Part shown: positions 1 to 7,132 of the stretch, piece by piece
Position numbering within the stretch: the first letter of the stretch is position 1
Layout of the letters: each line of letters opens with the position of its first letter
Source: Phycisphaerales bacterium
GTDB lineage: Bacteria; Planctomycetota; Phycisphaerae; SM23-33
Assembly: GCA_003485185.1 (NCBI GenBank)
Contig: DNAS01000039.1
Span: 28,771-39,850, forward strand
Reading direction: 5' to 3'
DNA length: 11,080 nucleotides
The notes under the pieces: model-generated
Told to the model about the DNA's origin: nothing
Databases searched by the model: none
What the model saw: the letters and a program-made list of their open reading frames with translations, nothing else
Translations under genes and position numbers: made by a program

Positions 1-57
1 TTACTTATCCTCAGTCCTCTTGTCCTTTCCCCCTTCGGCCTTACCCCTTCTCCTTCT
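1..57 (-). other. Purine-rich (minus strand) tail after the LolA-like gene
   Basis: No gene fits here. On the minus strand the sequence is strongly purine-rich with several AGGAG/GAGG-like runs. It stays open in the LolA-like frame for 18 Lys/Arg/Glu-rich codons after that gene's TGA, until TAA at 1-3. It may be a short spacer carrying the ribosome site of a minus-strand gene that begins left of the window. Confidence 0.35.
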
Positions 58-975
58 TCACTCCAGGAACTTGTACGGCGTGCGCTTCAGGAACCGCTCG
101 GTGAAGAGCGATTCGGGCACGTCGATGTTGAAGCGGATCTCCTCGTACTCCAGCACGGTGTTTCCGCCGAGGTTGTCGTCCTGCATGGTCGCCTTCTTGA
201 CGACGGGGTATCCGAACGCGGCGTCCTTGTCCCACTGGTTGACGGTGTAGGTGCGATACTTCTTCCCGTTGCCGTCGTAGTACATCGTGTAGGCGACCAG
301 GAAGTTGCTCTTGAGGATATACATCTCGTAGTAGGCGAACTCGGCGGAGGCCGTGTCCTTGGGCGTGTTGCGCAGGACGTAGTAGGTGTCGGTGGTCTTG
401 ACCAGCTCGTGTTTGTCCGCGTCCACGTTGCGCCCGGAGACGTCCTCGTAGAAGAAGTGCGAGCCGACGAAGCTGGTCCGCTTGTCCGATCCGGCGATCC
501 GCTTGAGCAGGTCGAGGTTGGGCAGGTACAGCCAGCGGTCGTCGTCCTTGTCCAGATGCTTCCAGACGAGGAAGGTGGTCTTGTTGTCGTCGGGGGGGCT
601 CTTGAAATACACGAAGAACTTCTGCTCGCCGGTGAATTTCGCGTCGCCGGCCTGGAAGTCAGCCGTCTTCGCGTCGGTGGCCTTGGGTTCCTGGGCGTCC
701 CAGCGCAGGAGGACCATTTCCTTCTGACGCTGCTGACCCTGCTTGTCGGTGACGGTCATCTTGACCTTTGCCCGCCCGTCCTTGCCCAGGTAGTACGACA
801 CGTAGTTCGTCTTCTGGACGATCTGCTCCACCGTTGGAGCGTCGGCGGGGGCGGCGGGTTTGTCTTCCGCGGCAAGCCGCGCGCCCAAAAGCGACGCGAA
901 GACGGCGGCGGCCAGCAGGCACGCGCCCCTCGGGGCGCGGCGCGGGAATTCGTTACAGTTCGACCGGCGTTTCAT
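58..975 (-). CDS. LolA-like outer membrane lipoprotein-sorting family protein
   Basis: 305 residues. The N-terminus has basic residues, then a hydrophobic stretch at about 18-33, and an Ala-rich likely signal peptidase I site near residue 36 (RLAA|EDK), so the product should be periplasmic. There is no lipobox: Cys19 sits at the start of the hydrophobic stretch, not after it. Residues 145-183 carry the hallmark of the LolA-like 'outer membrane lipoprotein-sorting protein' family: a WLYLP element, then KRIAGSDKR, then FVGSHFFYEDV. The rest alternates short beta-strand-like segments typical of the LolA/LolB half-barrel. Proteins of this family are commonly encoded beside RND/MMPL transporters and are thought to shuttle a lipidic or lipoprotein cargo through the periplasm. 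The ATG at 975 is chosen because AGGAGG (982-987) lies 6 bases upstream. The gene starts 23 bases inside the end of the RND gene, implying translational coupling. The cargo is unknown. Confidence 0.88.
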   Translation of the reverse strand: MKRRSNCNEFPRRAPRGACLLAAAVFASLLGARLAAEDKPAAPADAPTVEQIVQKTNYVSYYLGKDGRAKVKMTVTDKQGQQRQKEMVLLRWDAQEPKATDAKTADFQAGDAKFTGEQKFFVYFKSPPDDNKTTFLVWKHLDKDDDRWLYLPNLDLLKRIAGSDKRTSFVGSHFFYEDVSGRNVDADKHELVKTTDTYYVLRNTPKDTASAEFAYYEMYILKSNFLVAYTMYYDGNGKKYRTYTVNQWDKDAAFGYPVVKKATMQDDNLGGNTVLEYEEIRFNIDVPESLFTERFLKRTPYKFLE

Positions 976-3900
976 GGGGCACCTCCTCGGCAGGGGGTTG
1001 GAGTGCGCATTTCGTTCGACGGCTCAGGCGACCGCAGAGCAGCGCCAGGACGGGCACGGCTGCCAGGCTGACCCACGTGAGCGTGGTGATGCGAATGGCG
1101 AAGAACTGGTAGGCGTTGATCGCCACGGCCGCCGTCAGCACCACGGCCGAGACGACGCACGTCGCGCAATTGCACGTGACGCCCATCACCTTGGCGCGGG
1201 CGCGGAACAGGCGTTTCTCCAGCACGCGGATCAAAGCGGGCAGCAGGAGCAGCGTGCCCACGCCGCTGGCCAGCAGGATGGTCGCCAGCAGCGACCCGAC
1301 AGTCTGGTAGGGAACCAGCGGCGCCAGCAGCAGCGGCAGGAACCCCGCGGCGATGATGATGATATTGCGCGTGATGGCCCGCGCGGGTTCGCCGAACACG
1401 GCCGGGGCAGTTTTTTCCCACGAGCCCAGACGGGCGTACAGCACCTGCCCGCGCGACAGGAAGTGAATGGCGAAGTCCACCGCCAGCCCGAGCGTCAGGC
1501 TGCTCAGCACCGCCGTGGGCATGTCGTAATCCTTGCCGAGAATTCCCACCGCGCCGTAGATAGCCGCGATGGTCACCGTCAACGGGATCATGCTCAGCAG
1601 GCCCCACAAGGCCGAGCGGTACAGGATGATCATCATCAGCAGCACCACCAGGAAGCTCCCCGCGAAGCTTTCCAGCATGCCCGTGACCATCTTGTCCTGC
1701 CAGATGACGTTGATGTAGGTCAGCCCGAACCACTTGTGGCTGAGCGTCACGGGGGCGTGGTGGTCGCGCAGGTAAGCGGCTGCGGCGTCGATGACCTTCT
1801 GCATGTCGCGGTTGTCGCCGCTGGTCAACTGCACCCACATGCTGGCGGTGCGGAAATCCCGCGTGACGAAGTGGTCCAGGTCGTAGGGGCGGTTTCCGCT
1901 GGTGAACTGCGTGATGCACGAGCCGACGGCCTTGCGCGTCGGCGGCACGACGAGGTAGCGCTCGTCCCCGCCGTGCAGGTCGCGGTTGACCGTCTCGACG
2001 ATGTCCGTCAGGACGTTGGTCTTTCCGACCACGCCGACGTCGATGAGGGCCTTGGCCAGGCCTCGCATGTGCGCCAGCACGTCGGGGCGTTTGAAAACCT
2101 CGCTGCGCTGGCGTTCCTCCGCCAGCAGCGCCGAGGCGGCGGCTTCGGCGGCGCGGTCCGTCTCGTCCGTGCGGTGCGCGATCGCGAGCGATTGGAACAT
2201 CCCGACCGCCCAGGAAGTCTCGACGCGGTCCAGCAGTTCGGGCCGGCTCTTCGCGTCCGCCGCGTTTTCAGCGGCCCGCGCGACGCGATCTAGGGCGATG
2301 GCGGCTGTCTCGCGGAACGCCTTCATGCGGTCGGCCAGCAGCGCCGGCGTTTTGGCCTGGTCGAACTTGTCCGTGCCGCCCATCAACTCGTCGTAGCGGG
2401 CCGATTCGCGGTCGAGGAACTTGTCCATCGCGTTCCACGCGGAAAGGTGCTCGTCGTCCGTCCGGTCGACGTCCGGTCGGGCAGCGGTCTTTAGGGCGTC
2501 AAAGAACGCATAGGCGTCGGCGGCACCGCTCGCCAGAACGGGCGCCTTGGCGGCGACGGCGTCGGCCAGTTCGCGGATGCTTTCCGCGCGGCGCTTGGCG
2601 CGCCCGACCAGCTCGCCCGCGAAGTCCCTCGCCTCGAAGGGCGGCTCGTCGTATTCCATCGCTAGGTAGGCCATGTAGGTTCCGCCGAAATGGCGGTTGA
2701 GCACGCGGTCGGCCACGCGGATCGGGTGCGCGGGCGAGAACCACTTGATGGGGTTGTCGTTGATGTTGATGCGGGAGATTCCCCAGGCCGCCACGGCCAT
2801 CACCACTGCGCCGGCGACGAGGATCGGCTTGGCCTCGCGGTACGTTCCGCCGCCCAGGCGCTTCAAGAACCGCCCCAGGCGGGTGACGGCGTCCTGGTGG
2901 CCGTGGGAGGGATCGAACTTCGCGCCGAAATTCTCCAGCGTCCGGGCCGGAATGAACATCACGAACGCCGGAATGAACATCATCGTCAGCACCCAGGCGA
3001 CCATCACCCCCGCGCCGACGAACAGCCCGAAGACCTGCACGGGGGGAATCGGCGTCAGCGCCAGCGAGGCGAACCCGGCCGCCGAGGTCAGCGAGGTATA
3101 CAGCATCGGCGTGAACAGCTCGTCCATGACCGCTTGGATCGTCGCGCGGCGGTCCTTTGTGGCCTGGTACTTCTCGAAGAACTCGCTGATGATGTGCACA
3201 CTGTCAAGCACCGAGATCGGCATGATGAAGATGGGGATCATGCTGCTCATGATGTGGATGGGAAACCCCGCCACGATCAGCGAGCCCATCGTGATAATGA
3301 CGCTCATTAGCGCTACGATCATCGGCGAGAGCACCAGCACCAGCTTGCGGAAGAAGACCATCATCAGGAAAAAGATGATCGCCATCGCCAGCGGCGCGGA
3401 GATGGCCATCTGGATGAACATTTCCACGCCGAAGGTGTCTTCCGCGACGGGCAGCCCGGTGACGTGGAACTGCTCGGGTCCGCCCAGTTCAGCCGCCTTC
3501 TGCTGGAGGGCACGGTAGACCTGGTAGCTGATTTTCTTCTCGGTGATGGGCAGGTAGAGGGCGACGGCCTTTCCGTCGTCACTGACCATCGTGCCCTTGA
3601 GGAAAGGGATTCTGCGGGCCGCGGCGAGAATCTTGCCCGCTTCGGCCTGGGTCGCGGGGGGCGTCTTCATCAACCAGTGCATGGAAATCGCGTTTCCGGG
3701 CAGCGGCTCGACGGTGTCCACGCGGGACGGGGAAATGATATCCGGCTGGAGGACTCGCTGGCCGGGCTTGAGCCCGTACCGCCGGCCGAATTCCGTGTCG
3801 CCGTCGAGCTTCGCGGCGAAGTCCGTCAGCTCGGTGATCTTCCGCAGCGCCGAGGGGGTGAACACCCCCTTGGGGTCGTCCTCGCGCACGACGCCCACCA

Positions 3901-4147
3901 CCACCATGTCGTGCAGGCCCATGCGGCGCTTCATCTCGTCGTGGAAGACTCGCACCGGCTCGTCCGCCGAGAGCATGTTCTCCGGGTCGGTGTCCACCTC
4001 GATGCCGTGCAGCCAGGGAATCGCCCGGGGCAGCAGCGAGGGCATGGCTGCCGCCAGGGCGACCAGCACGGTGACGGCGATGCTGACGGCGATGACGGCT
4101 TTATAGTGATCGAGTGACCTTTCGACGATCCGATGTCCGAATTGCAT
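953..4147 (-). CDS. RND superfamily (MMPL/HAE3-type) transporter
   Basis: 1064 residues from the ATG at 4147. An in-frame ATG at 4222 would add 25 unconvincing residues and falls only about ten bases after the predicted transcription start, whereas AAAGGA (4156-4161) sits 8 bases before 4147. Layout: TM1 at 16-38; first periplasmic loop to about 240; TM2-6 at 243-401; TM7 at 441-459; second periplasmic loop 460-815; TM8-12 at 821-976. The two repeats carry matching TM4/TM10 proton-relay-like motifs, ISVLDSVHII (D315, H318) and GLAVDFAIHF (D891, H895), typical of MMPL/HAE3 exporters. Two departures stand out. An Ala/Glu/Arg-rich, mainly helical stretch at about 500-720 enlarges loop 2. After TM12 there is a cysteine cluster (992-997) and two more hydrophobic segments (about 998-1015 and 1022-1039). 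With the LolA-like gene downstream, a role in moving a lipid or lipoprotein from the inner membrane is inferred. The substrate cannot be read from the sequence. Confidence 0.92.
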   Translation of the reverse strand: MQFGHRIVERSLDHYKAVIAVSIAVTVLVALAAAMPSLLPRAIPWLHGIEVDTDPENMLSADEPVRVFHDEMKRRMGLHDMVVVGVVREDDPKGVFTPSALRKITELTDFAAKLDGDTEFGRRYGLKPGQRVLQPDIISPSRVDTVEPLPGNAISMHWLMKTPPATQAEAGKILAAARRIPFLKGTMVSDDGKAVALYLPITEKKISYQVYRALQQKAAELGGPEQFHVTGLPVAEDTFGVEMFIQMAISAPLAMAIIFFLMMVFFRKLVLVLSPMIVALMSVIITMGSLIVAGFPIHIMSSMIPIFIMPISVLDSVHIISEFFEKYQATKDRRATIQAVMDELFTPMLYTSLTSAAGFASLALTPIPPVQVFGLFVGAGVMVAWVLTMMFIPAFVMFIPARTLENFGAKFDPSHGHQDAVTRLGRFLKRLGGGTYREAKPILVAGAVVMAVAAWGISRININDNPIKWFSPAHPIRVADRVLNRHFGGTYMAYLAMEYDEPPFEARDFAGELVGRAKRRAESIRELADAVAAKAPVLASGAADAYAFFDALKTAARPDVDRTDDEHLSAWNAMDKFLDRESARYDELMGGTDKFDQAKTPALLADRMKAFRETAAIALDRVARAAENAADAKSRPELLDRVETSWAVGMFQSLAIAHRTDETDRAAEAAASALLAEERQRSEVFKRPDVLAHMRGLAKALIDVGVVGKTNVLTDIVETVNRDLHGGDERYLVVPPTRKAVGSCITQFTSGNRPYDLDHFVTRDFRTASMWVQLTSGDNRDMQKVIDAAAAYLRDHHAPVTLSHKWFGLTYINVIWQDKMVTGMLESFAGSFLVVLLMMIILYRSALWGLLSMIPLTVTIAAIYGAVGILGKDYDMPTAVLSSLTLGLAVDFAIHFLSRGQVLYARLGSWEKTAPAVFGEPARAITRNIIIIAAGFLPLLLAPLVPYQTVGSLLATILLASGVGTLLLLPALIRVLEKRLFRARAKVMGVTCNCATCVVSAVVLTAAVAINAYQFFAIRITTLTWVSLAAVPVLALLCGRLSRRTKCALQPPAEEVPHETPVEL
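982..987 (-). promoter_or_regulatory. Ribosome binding site of the LolA-like gene
   Basis: A perfect AGGAGG on the minus strand, 6 bases before the ATG at 975. It lies inside the last codons of the RND transporter gene. It fixes the start of the LolA-like gene and supports a 23-base overlap rather than a later start. Confidence 0.8.
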
Positions 4148-4155
4148 GACGGATA

Positions 4156-4161
4156 TCCTTT
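4156..4161 (-). promoter_or_regulatory. Ribosome binding site of the RND transporter gene
   Basis: AAAGGA on the minus strand, 8 bases before the ATG at 4147. This decides between that ATG and the upstream in-frame ATG at 4222, which lacks a comparable site. Confidence 0.65.
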
Positions 4162-4238
4162 CCGGACAAGAACCCCGACGTGTGCCTGTAGTTTGCGCCG
4201 ACGGGGAGAAGTTTTCAACCATCAGACGGAATAGTCGA

Positions 4239-4244
4239 ATTATA
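4239..4244 (-). promoter_or_regulatory. Probable -10 element of the RND/LolA-like operon
   Basis: A perfect TATAAT on the minus strand, about 90 bases before the RND start codon. No good -35 hexamer is found at 16-18 bases. The expected -35 zone instead holds a 6-2-6 inverted repeat (4256-4269), which could mean activator dependence. The predicted transcription start is near 4232, leaving a leader of about 85 bases. Confidence 0.45.
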
Positions 4245-4255
4245 GGCCGTGCCTG

Positions 4256-4269
4256 CCGAAGGGCTTCGG
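4256..4269. repeat. Inverted repeat 6-2-6 upstream of the RND operon
   Basis: CCGAAG and CTTCGG arms are separated by two bases, forming a perfect dyad. It overlaps the place where a -35 box would be for the TATAAT at 4239-4244, so it may be a protein-binding site. A chance GC-rich palindrome cannot be excluded. Confidence 0.3.
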
Positions 4270-4355
4270 AAAGCCTCTTCCGGCCTTTGCGACCGCTCGA
4301 GGATTTTTCTGTTACTCATTCTGGGCAAGAGCGAGACCTTGGAGCGAGGCGGCAG

Positions 4356-4384
4356 TTGAATTCTATATCGATATGAGTTATGGT
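4356..4384 (+). promoter_or_regulatory. Promoter of the glycoside hydrolase gene
   Basis: A -35-like TTGAAT (4356-4361) and a -10-like TATGGT (4379-4384), each matching consensus at four of six positions, are separated by exactly 17 bases. The spacer contains the palindromic candidate operator. The predicted transcription start is near 4391, about 95 bases before the chosen GTG start. Confidence 0.5.
4364..4375 (+). promoter_or_regulatory. Candidate operator for the GntR/LacI-type regulator (hydrolase promoter copy)
   Basis: TATATCGATATG contains the perfect 10-base palindrome ATATCGATAT (4365-4374). It lies wholly between the -35 and -10 hexamers of the hydrolase promoter, a classic repressor position. 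A nearly identical 12-mer lies over the promoter of the regulator gene at 8228-8239. Seeing the motif at both promoters and nowhere else noticed in the window supports a shared binding site. Binding itself is inferred. Confidence 0.55.
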
Positions 4385-4474
4385 GTTTTTTTCGCCTCTT
4401 ACGGAAGACCTTGGCGACCATCAGGAACGGCTGGCGGGTTAAAAGAGTTGTCGATCGGGCGAAAATCGGGATTC

Positions 4475-4479
4475 GGGAG
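4475..4479 (+). promoter_or_regulatory. Ribosome binding site supporting the GTG start of the hydrolase
   Basis: GGGAG ends 6 bases before the GTG at 4486. The more upstream in-frame TTG at 4411 has only GGAAG three bases away, which is too close. The ATG at 4525 would cut into the GNLF segment of the N-terminal domain. Confidence 0.5.
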
Positions 4480-4485
4480 CGAATC

Positions 4486-7089
4486 GTGAAAGATCACCGC
4501 GTATCGCTGGGCAATCTGTTTTACATGGAGGAACCGGTTGTATTGTCGGTCGCGCAGCCGTGCAACCGCCTGACGTGGCGAGTCGCGAACGGCTGGGGCG
4601 TCGAGGTGTTGACGGGCGAGGGCGCGCCGAACGGCAGTACCCAAACCATCTGCCTGCCCAATCCCGGCGCGGGGTTGTTCTACGTGGACTTCGTCGCGGA
4701 GCAAGACCGAGAGAGAGTCGGGCAGTGGTCCACGCGTTTCCTCGTGACGACGCCGTTTGACCTGTCGGCGATCGAGGAATCACCGTTCGCCGCAATGTCT
4801 CATTTCGCCCAAGGCTGGCCGATCGAGGTGGCATCGGTACTGGCGAAGGCGGGCATCAAGCACACGCGCGACGAGGTGCACTGGGACGGCATCGAGCGGG
4901 CCAGGGGGGAGTTCACGTTCGATCGGTATGATTCCTATCTATCCGTGTTGGATCGTCTGCACATGCCGCCGCTGATCGTCCTGGCGTTCGGCAACCGCTT
5001 GTACGACGCCCCCGAGGGCGTTCCGATGTGGTGCGCGGCGCCATACACCGAGAACGGATTCGCCGGCTACGCCCGGTACGCCCAGGCCGTGCTGGAACAC
5101 TACGGCAGTCAGATCCGCTATGTCGAGGTCTGGAACGAATACAACGGCGCGTTCGCCAAGGATCCCGCGGCGGGACGGCCTGAGGTCTACGCCGAGATGC
5201 TCAAGCACGCCTACCGCGCGATCAAGGCGATCCGCCCGGACGTCAAGGTCCTGGGCTGTTCAACGATTGGGATCCCGCTGGGATGGCTCGAAGAAGTCTT
5301 TCGTCGCGACGGCCTGCGGCATATGGACGGCATCGCCATCCACCCCTATGGGTATCTCCATCCGCCGGAGGCCAAGGAAAAAGATTTGGTCGCCCTCCGC
5401 GAATTGGTCCTTAACTACAATGATGGCAAGGAGATGCCTGTCTGGGTCACGGAGCAAGGGTGGTACACGTTCCCGGCAGGGGCGCGGGGCAACCGGCGGC
5501 CCATCACCGAGCACGTGCAAGCCCGTTATCTCGTGCGGGGGTTTACGCTGTTTGCCGCTCACGGGGTTGAGAAATCGTTCTGGTATCACGGCTGCGACGA
5601 CAAGGCCTTCCCCAACATCGGTCTTGTATGCAGCCACGAGGATCCGCGTGGGGCCTTCGCCCCCAAACCGGCACTGGCGGCCTACGCGACGCTCATCCGT
5701 CAGATCGCCCGCGCCGAGTTCGTCGCGCGCGACGAGACCGACGCCGGCATCTGCAGCTATCGGTTCCGCCGGGAGGGGCGAGACGTGCGCGTGATGTGGT
5801 CGCTGCGTCCGATCGGCGTGGCCTTGGCGAGCGACGCGCCGCTGGAAGTCACGGACATGATGGGCGCCGCCCAAACAGTCCATCCGGTGAACGGACACGT
5901 CCACCTGTGCCTCTCCGACGCGCCGATGTATGTGGTTGGCACGGTGGCGGGCATGGCGCGAGACGAGAGTTTCTCCGCGCGCGTGCCCGAGCAGTCAGCG
6001 GTCGGCGGTCCGCTGACAGTCGAGTTTTCCCTGCCTCGCGGCGCCGAAACGATATCGGTTCGAGCTGGCGGACAAACCGCTCCGGACGGCGCGCGCGTCG
6101 TCCTGCCGGCGGCGGAAACGGAAGGCGAGCGATGGATTCCGCTGGAGATCCATGCGGGAGAACGGCTCGTTTGCACCGGCACGGTCAAGACCTATGCGGA
6201 GCAGCCGGTGAGCGTCGACCGCTTCCCTCGCCTCACGAAACTGGACACGCTGGAGATTCGCGTCCGCAACCACTCGGCAACGCGGGAGGCACGGCTGGAG
6301 ATGGTCCGCTGCATCATGGGCGGCGTGGAGCAGGAGCGGCATGTCAGGCAAATGATTCCCGCGGGCGGGGAGGCGGCAATGGAATTCGCGATCCGCAACC
6401 TCCGGCCATTCACGATTTATCCCGTGAAAACCGAGGCGATCCTGGCGGATGGGCAAACGATCCGATGCGAAGGGGCGACGAGTTTCAATCCCGTGGCGAG
6501 GCGAACCATTTGCGTGGATGGCGATCTGAACGACTGGGACGGCATCGAGGGAATCGACCTGTCAGCTGCGCCGTTCCTGCGCCTGATGGCCGACCACACC
6601 GGCGAGGCGGACCTCAGCGGCGACGTGCGCCTAGCCTGGGACGACGAGAATCTCTACCTCGCTGCGCGCATCCGCGACGACGTGTTCTGCCAGCCGTTCA
6701 TCGGTTTCAACGTCTGGATGGGCGATAGCATCGAACTGGGCTTCTCCCTGGAGGCGCCGTGGGTGGAAGGCGAGTGGGAGCAGTCGACAGCCCAGCACCT
6801 GAGCTTGGCCCTGACGCCCAAGGGCCCGCAATGCTATCGCCTGGGAGGCGTCGGAAGAGACGGGCTGGTGGAAGACGTCCGGTTGGTCGTCCGGCGTGAA
6901 GGCGACGTCACGTTTTACGAATGCGCGCTGCCCTGGCGAGAGCTGGATGCCTCGGCGCCACGAAAGGGGCGGTTCAGCCTGGGCCTGTACGTCAACGACA
7001 ACGACGGTTCCTGCCGCAAGGGATTCAAGCAGTGGGGCGATGTCCACGGGCTGAACAAATTCCAGCCGCTTCACCTGCCCAAAGCGTAG
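4486..7089 (+). CDS. Glycoside hydrolase, TIM-barrel (clan GH-A-like), with C-terminal CBM9-like domain
   Basis: 867 residues from the GTG at 4486; an in-frame TTG at 4411 would add 25. A beta-rich N-terminal domain spans about 1-95. A TIM barrel spans about 100-430, with probable acid/base Glu218 in VWNEYNG and probable nucleophile Glu323 in WVTEQGW; the spacing and contexts fit retaining clan GH-A enzymes of GH39/GH5 type. HPYGY (about 286-290) is another barrel signature. Beta-sandwich segments follow (about 430-670). The C-terminal 675-867 resembles CBM9/DOMON: an xxDGDLNDW opening, then LAWDDENLYLAARIRDD, then GDSIELGF. CBM9-type modules usually bind sugar ends in xylan or cellulose degraders, but the substrate here is not readable. 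No signal peptide or membrane segment is visible with any start, so the enzyme may act in the cytoplasm on imported oligosaccharides. The gene faces a GntR/LacI-sensor regulator and shares an operator-like motif with it. The exact GH family is uncertain. Confidence 0.85.
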   Translation: MKDHRVSLGNLFYMEEPVVLSVAQPCNRLTWRVANGWGVEVLTGEGAPNGSTQTICLPNPGAGLFYVDFVAEQDRERVGQWSTRFLVTTPFDLSAIEESPFAAMSHFAQGWPIEVASVLAKAGIKHTRDEVHWDGIERARGEFTFDRYDSYLSVLDRLHMPPLIVLAFGNRLYDAPEGVPMWCAAPYTENGFAGYARYAQAVLEHYGSQIRYVEVWNEYNGAFAKDPAAGRPEVYAEMLKHAYRAIKAIRPDVKVLGCSTIGIPLGWLEEVFRRDGLRHMDGIAIHPYGYLHPPEAKEKDLVALRELVLNYNDGKEMPVWVTEQGWYTFPAGARGNRRPITEHVQARYLVRGFTLFAAHGVEKSFWYHGCDDKAFPNIGLVCSHEDPRGAFAPKPALAAYATLIRQIARAEFVARDETDAGICSYRFRREGRDVRVMWSLRPIGVALASDAPLEVTDMMGAAQTVHPVNGHVHLCLSDAPMYVVGTVAGMARDESFSARVPEQSAVGGPLTVEFSLPRGAETISVRAGGQTAPDGARVVLPAAETEGERWIPLEIHAGERLVCTGTVKTYAEQPVSVDRFPRLTKLDTLEIRVRNHSATREARLEMVRCIMGGVEQERHVRQMIPAGGEAAMEFAIRNLRPFTIYPVKTEAILADGQTIRCEGATSFNPVARRTICVDGDLNDWDGIEGIDLSAAPFLRLMADHTGEADLSGDVRLAWDDENLYLAARIRDDVFCQPFIGFNVWMGDSIELGFSLEAPWVEGEWEQSTAQHLSLALTPKGPQCYRLGGVGRDGLVEDVRLVVRREGDVTFYECALPWRELDASAPRKGRFSLGLYVNDNDGSCRKGFKQWGDVHGLNKFQPLHLPKA

Positions 7090-7132
7090 TCCGTGCGGGG
7101 GGAATCGGGCGGGGGGCAAAGAGCGACGGGAT

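Larger units (their letters stand above)
4148..4485. other. Divergent intergenic promoter region
   Basis: This 338-base gap separates the RND operon (minus) from the hydrolase gene (plus). Besides the promoter elements, inverted repeat and operator listed separately, it holds a T-run at 4384-4392 and the possible TTG-started extension of the hydrolase (4411-4485). It is the most AT-rich spot in the window around 4356-4395. No small gene or structured RNA was recognised. Confidence 0.6.

Noticed and set aside
860..2293. 477-codon open frame on the plus strand
   Set aside because: It lies opposite the RND gene and reads as low-complexity His/Gln/Arg/Gly-rich sequence, a GC-rich antisense shadow with no recognisable domain.
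4148..4222. N-terminal extension of the RND transporter from the ATG at 4222
   Set aside because: It begins about ten bases after the predicted transcription start and lacks a ribosome site, and the extra 25 residues do not look like part of an RND N-terminus.
5628..6728. 366-codon open frame on the plus strand
   Set aside because: It lies inside the glycoside hydrolase gene in another frame and is Arg/Gly/Pro-rich without any motif; the hydrolase frame carries catalytic and CBM9 signatures.
7090..7132. Possible bidirectional terminator between the convergent hydrolase and regulator genes
   Set aside because: The gap is G-rich on the plus strand but no stem-loop with a T-run could be drawn.
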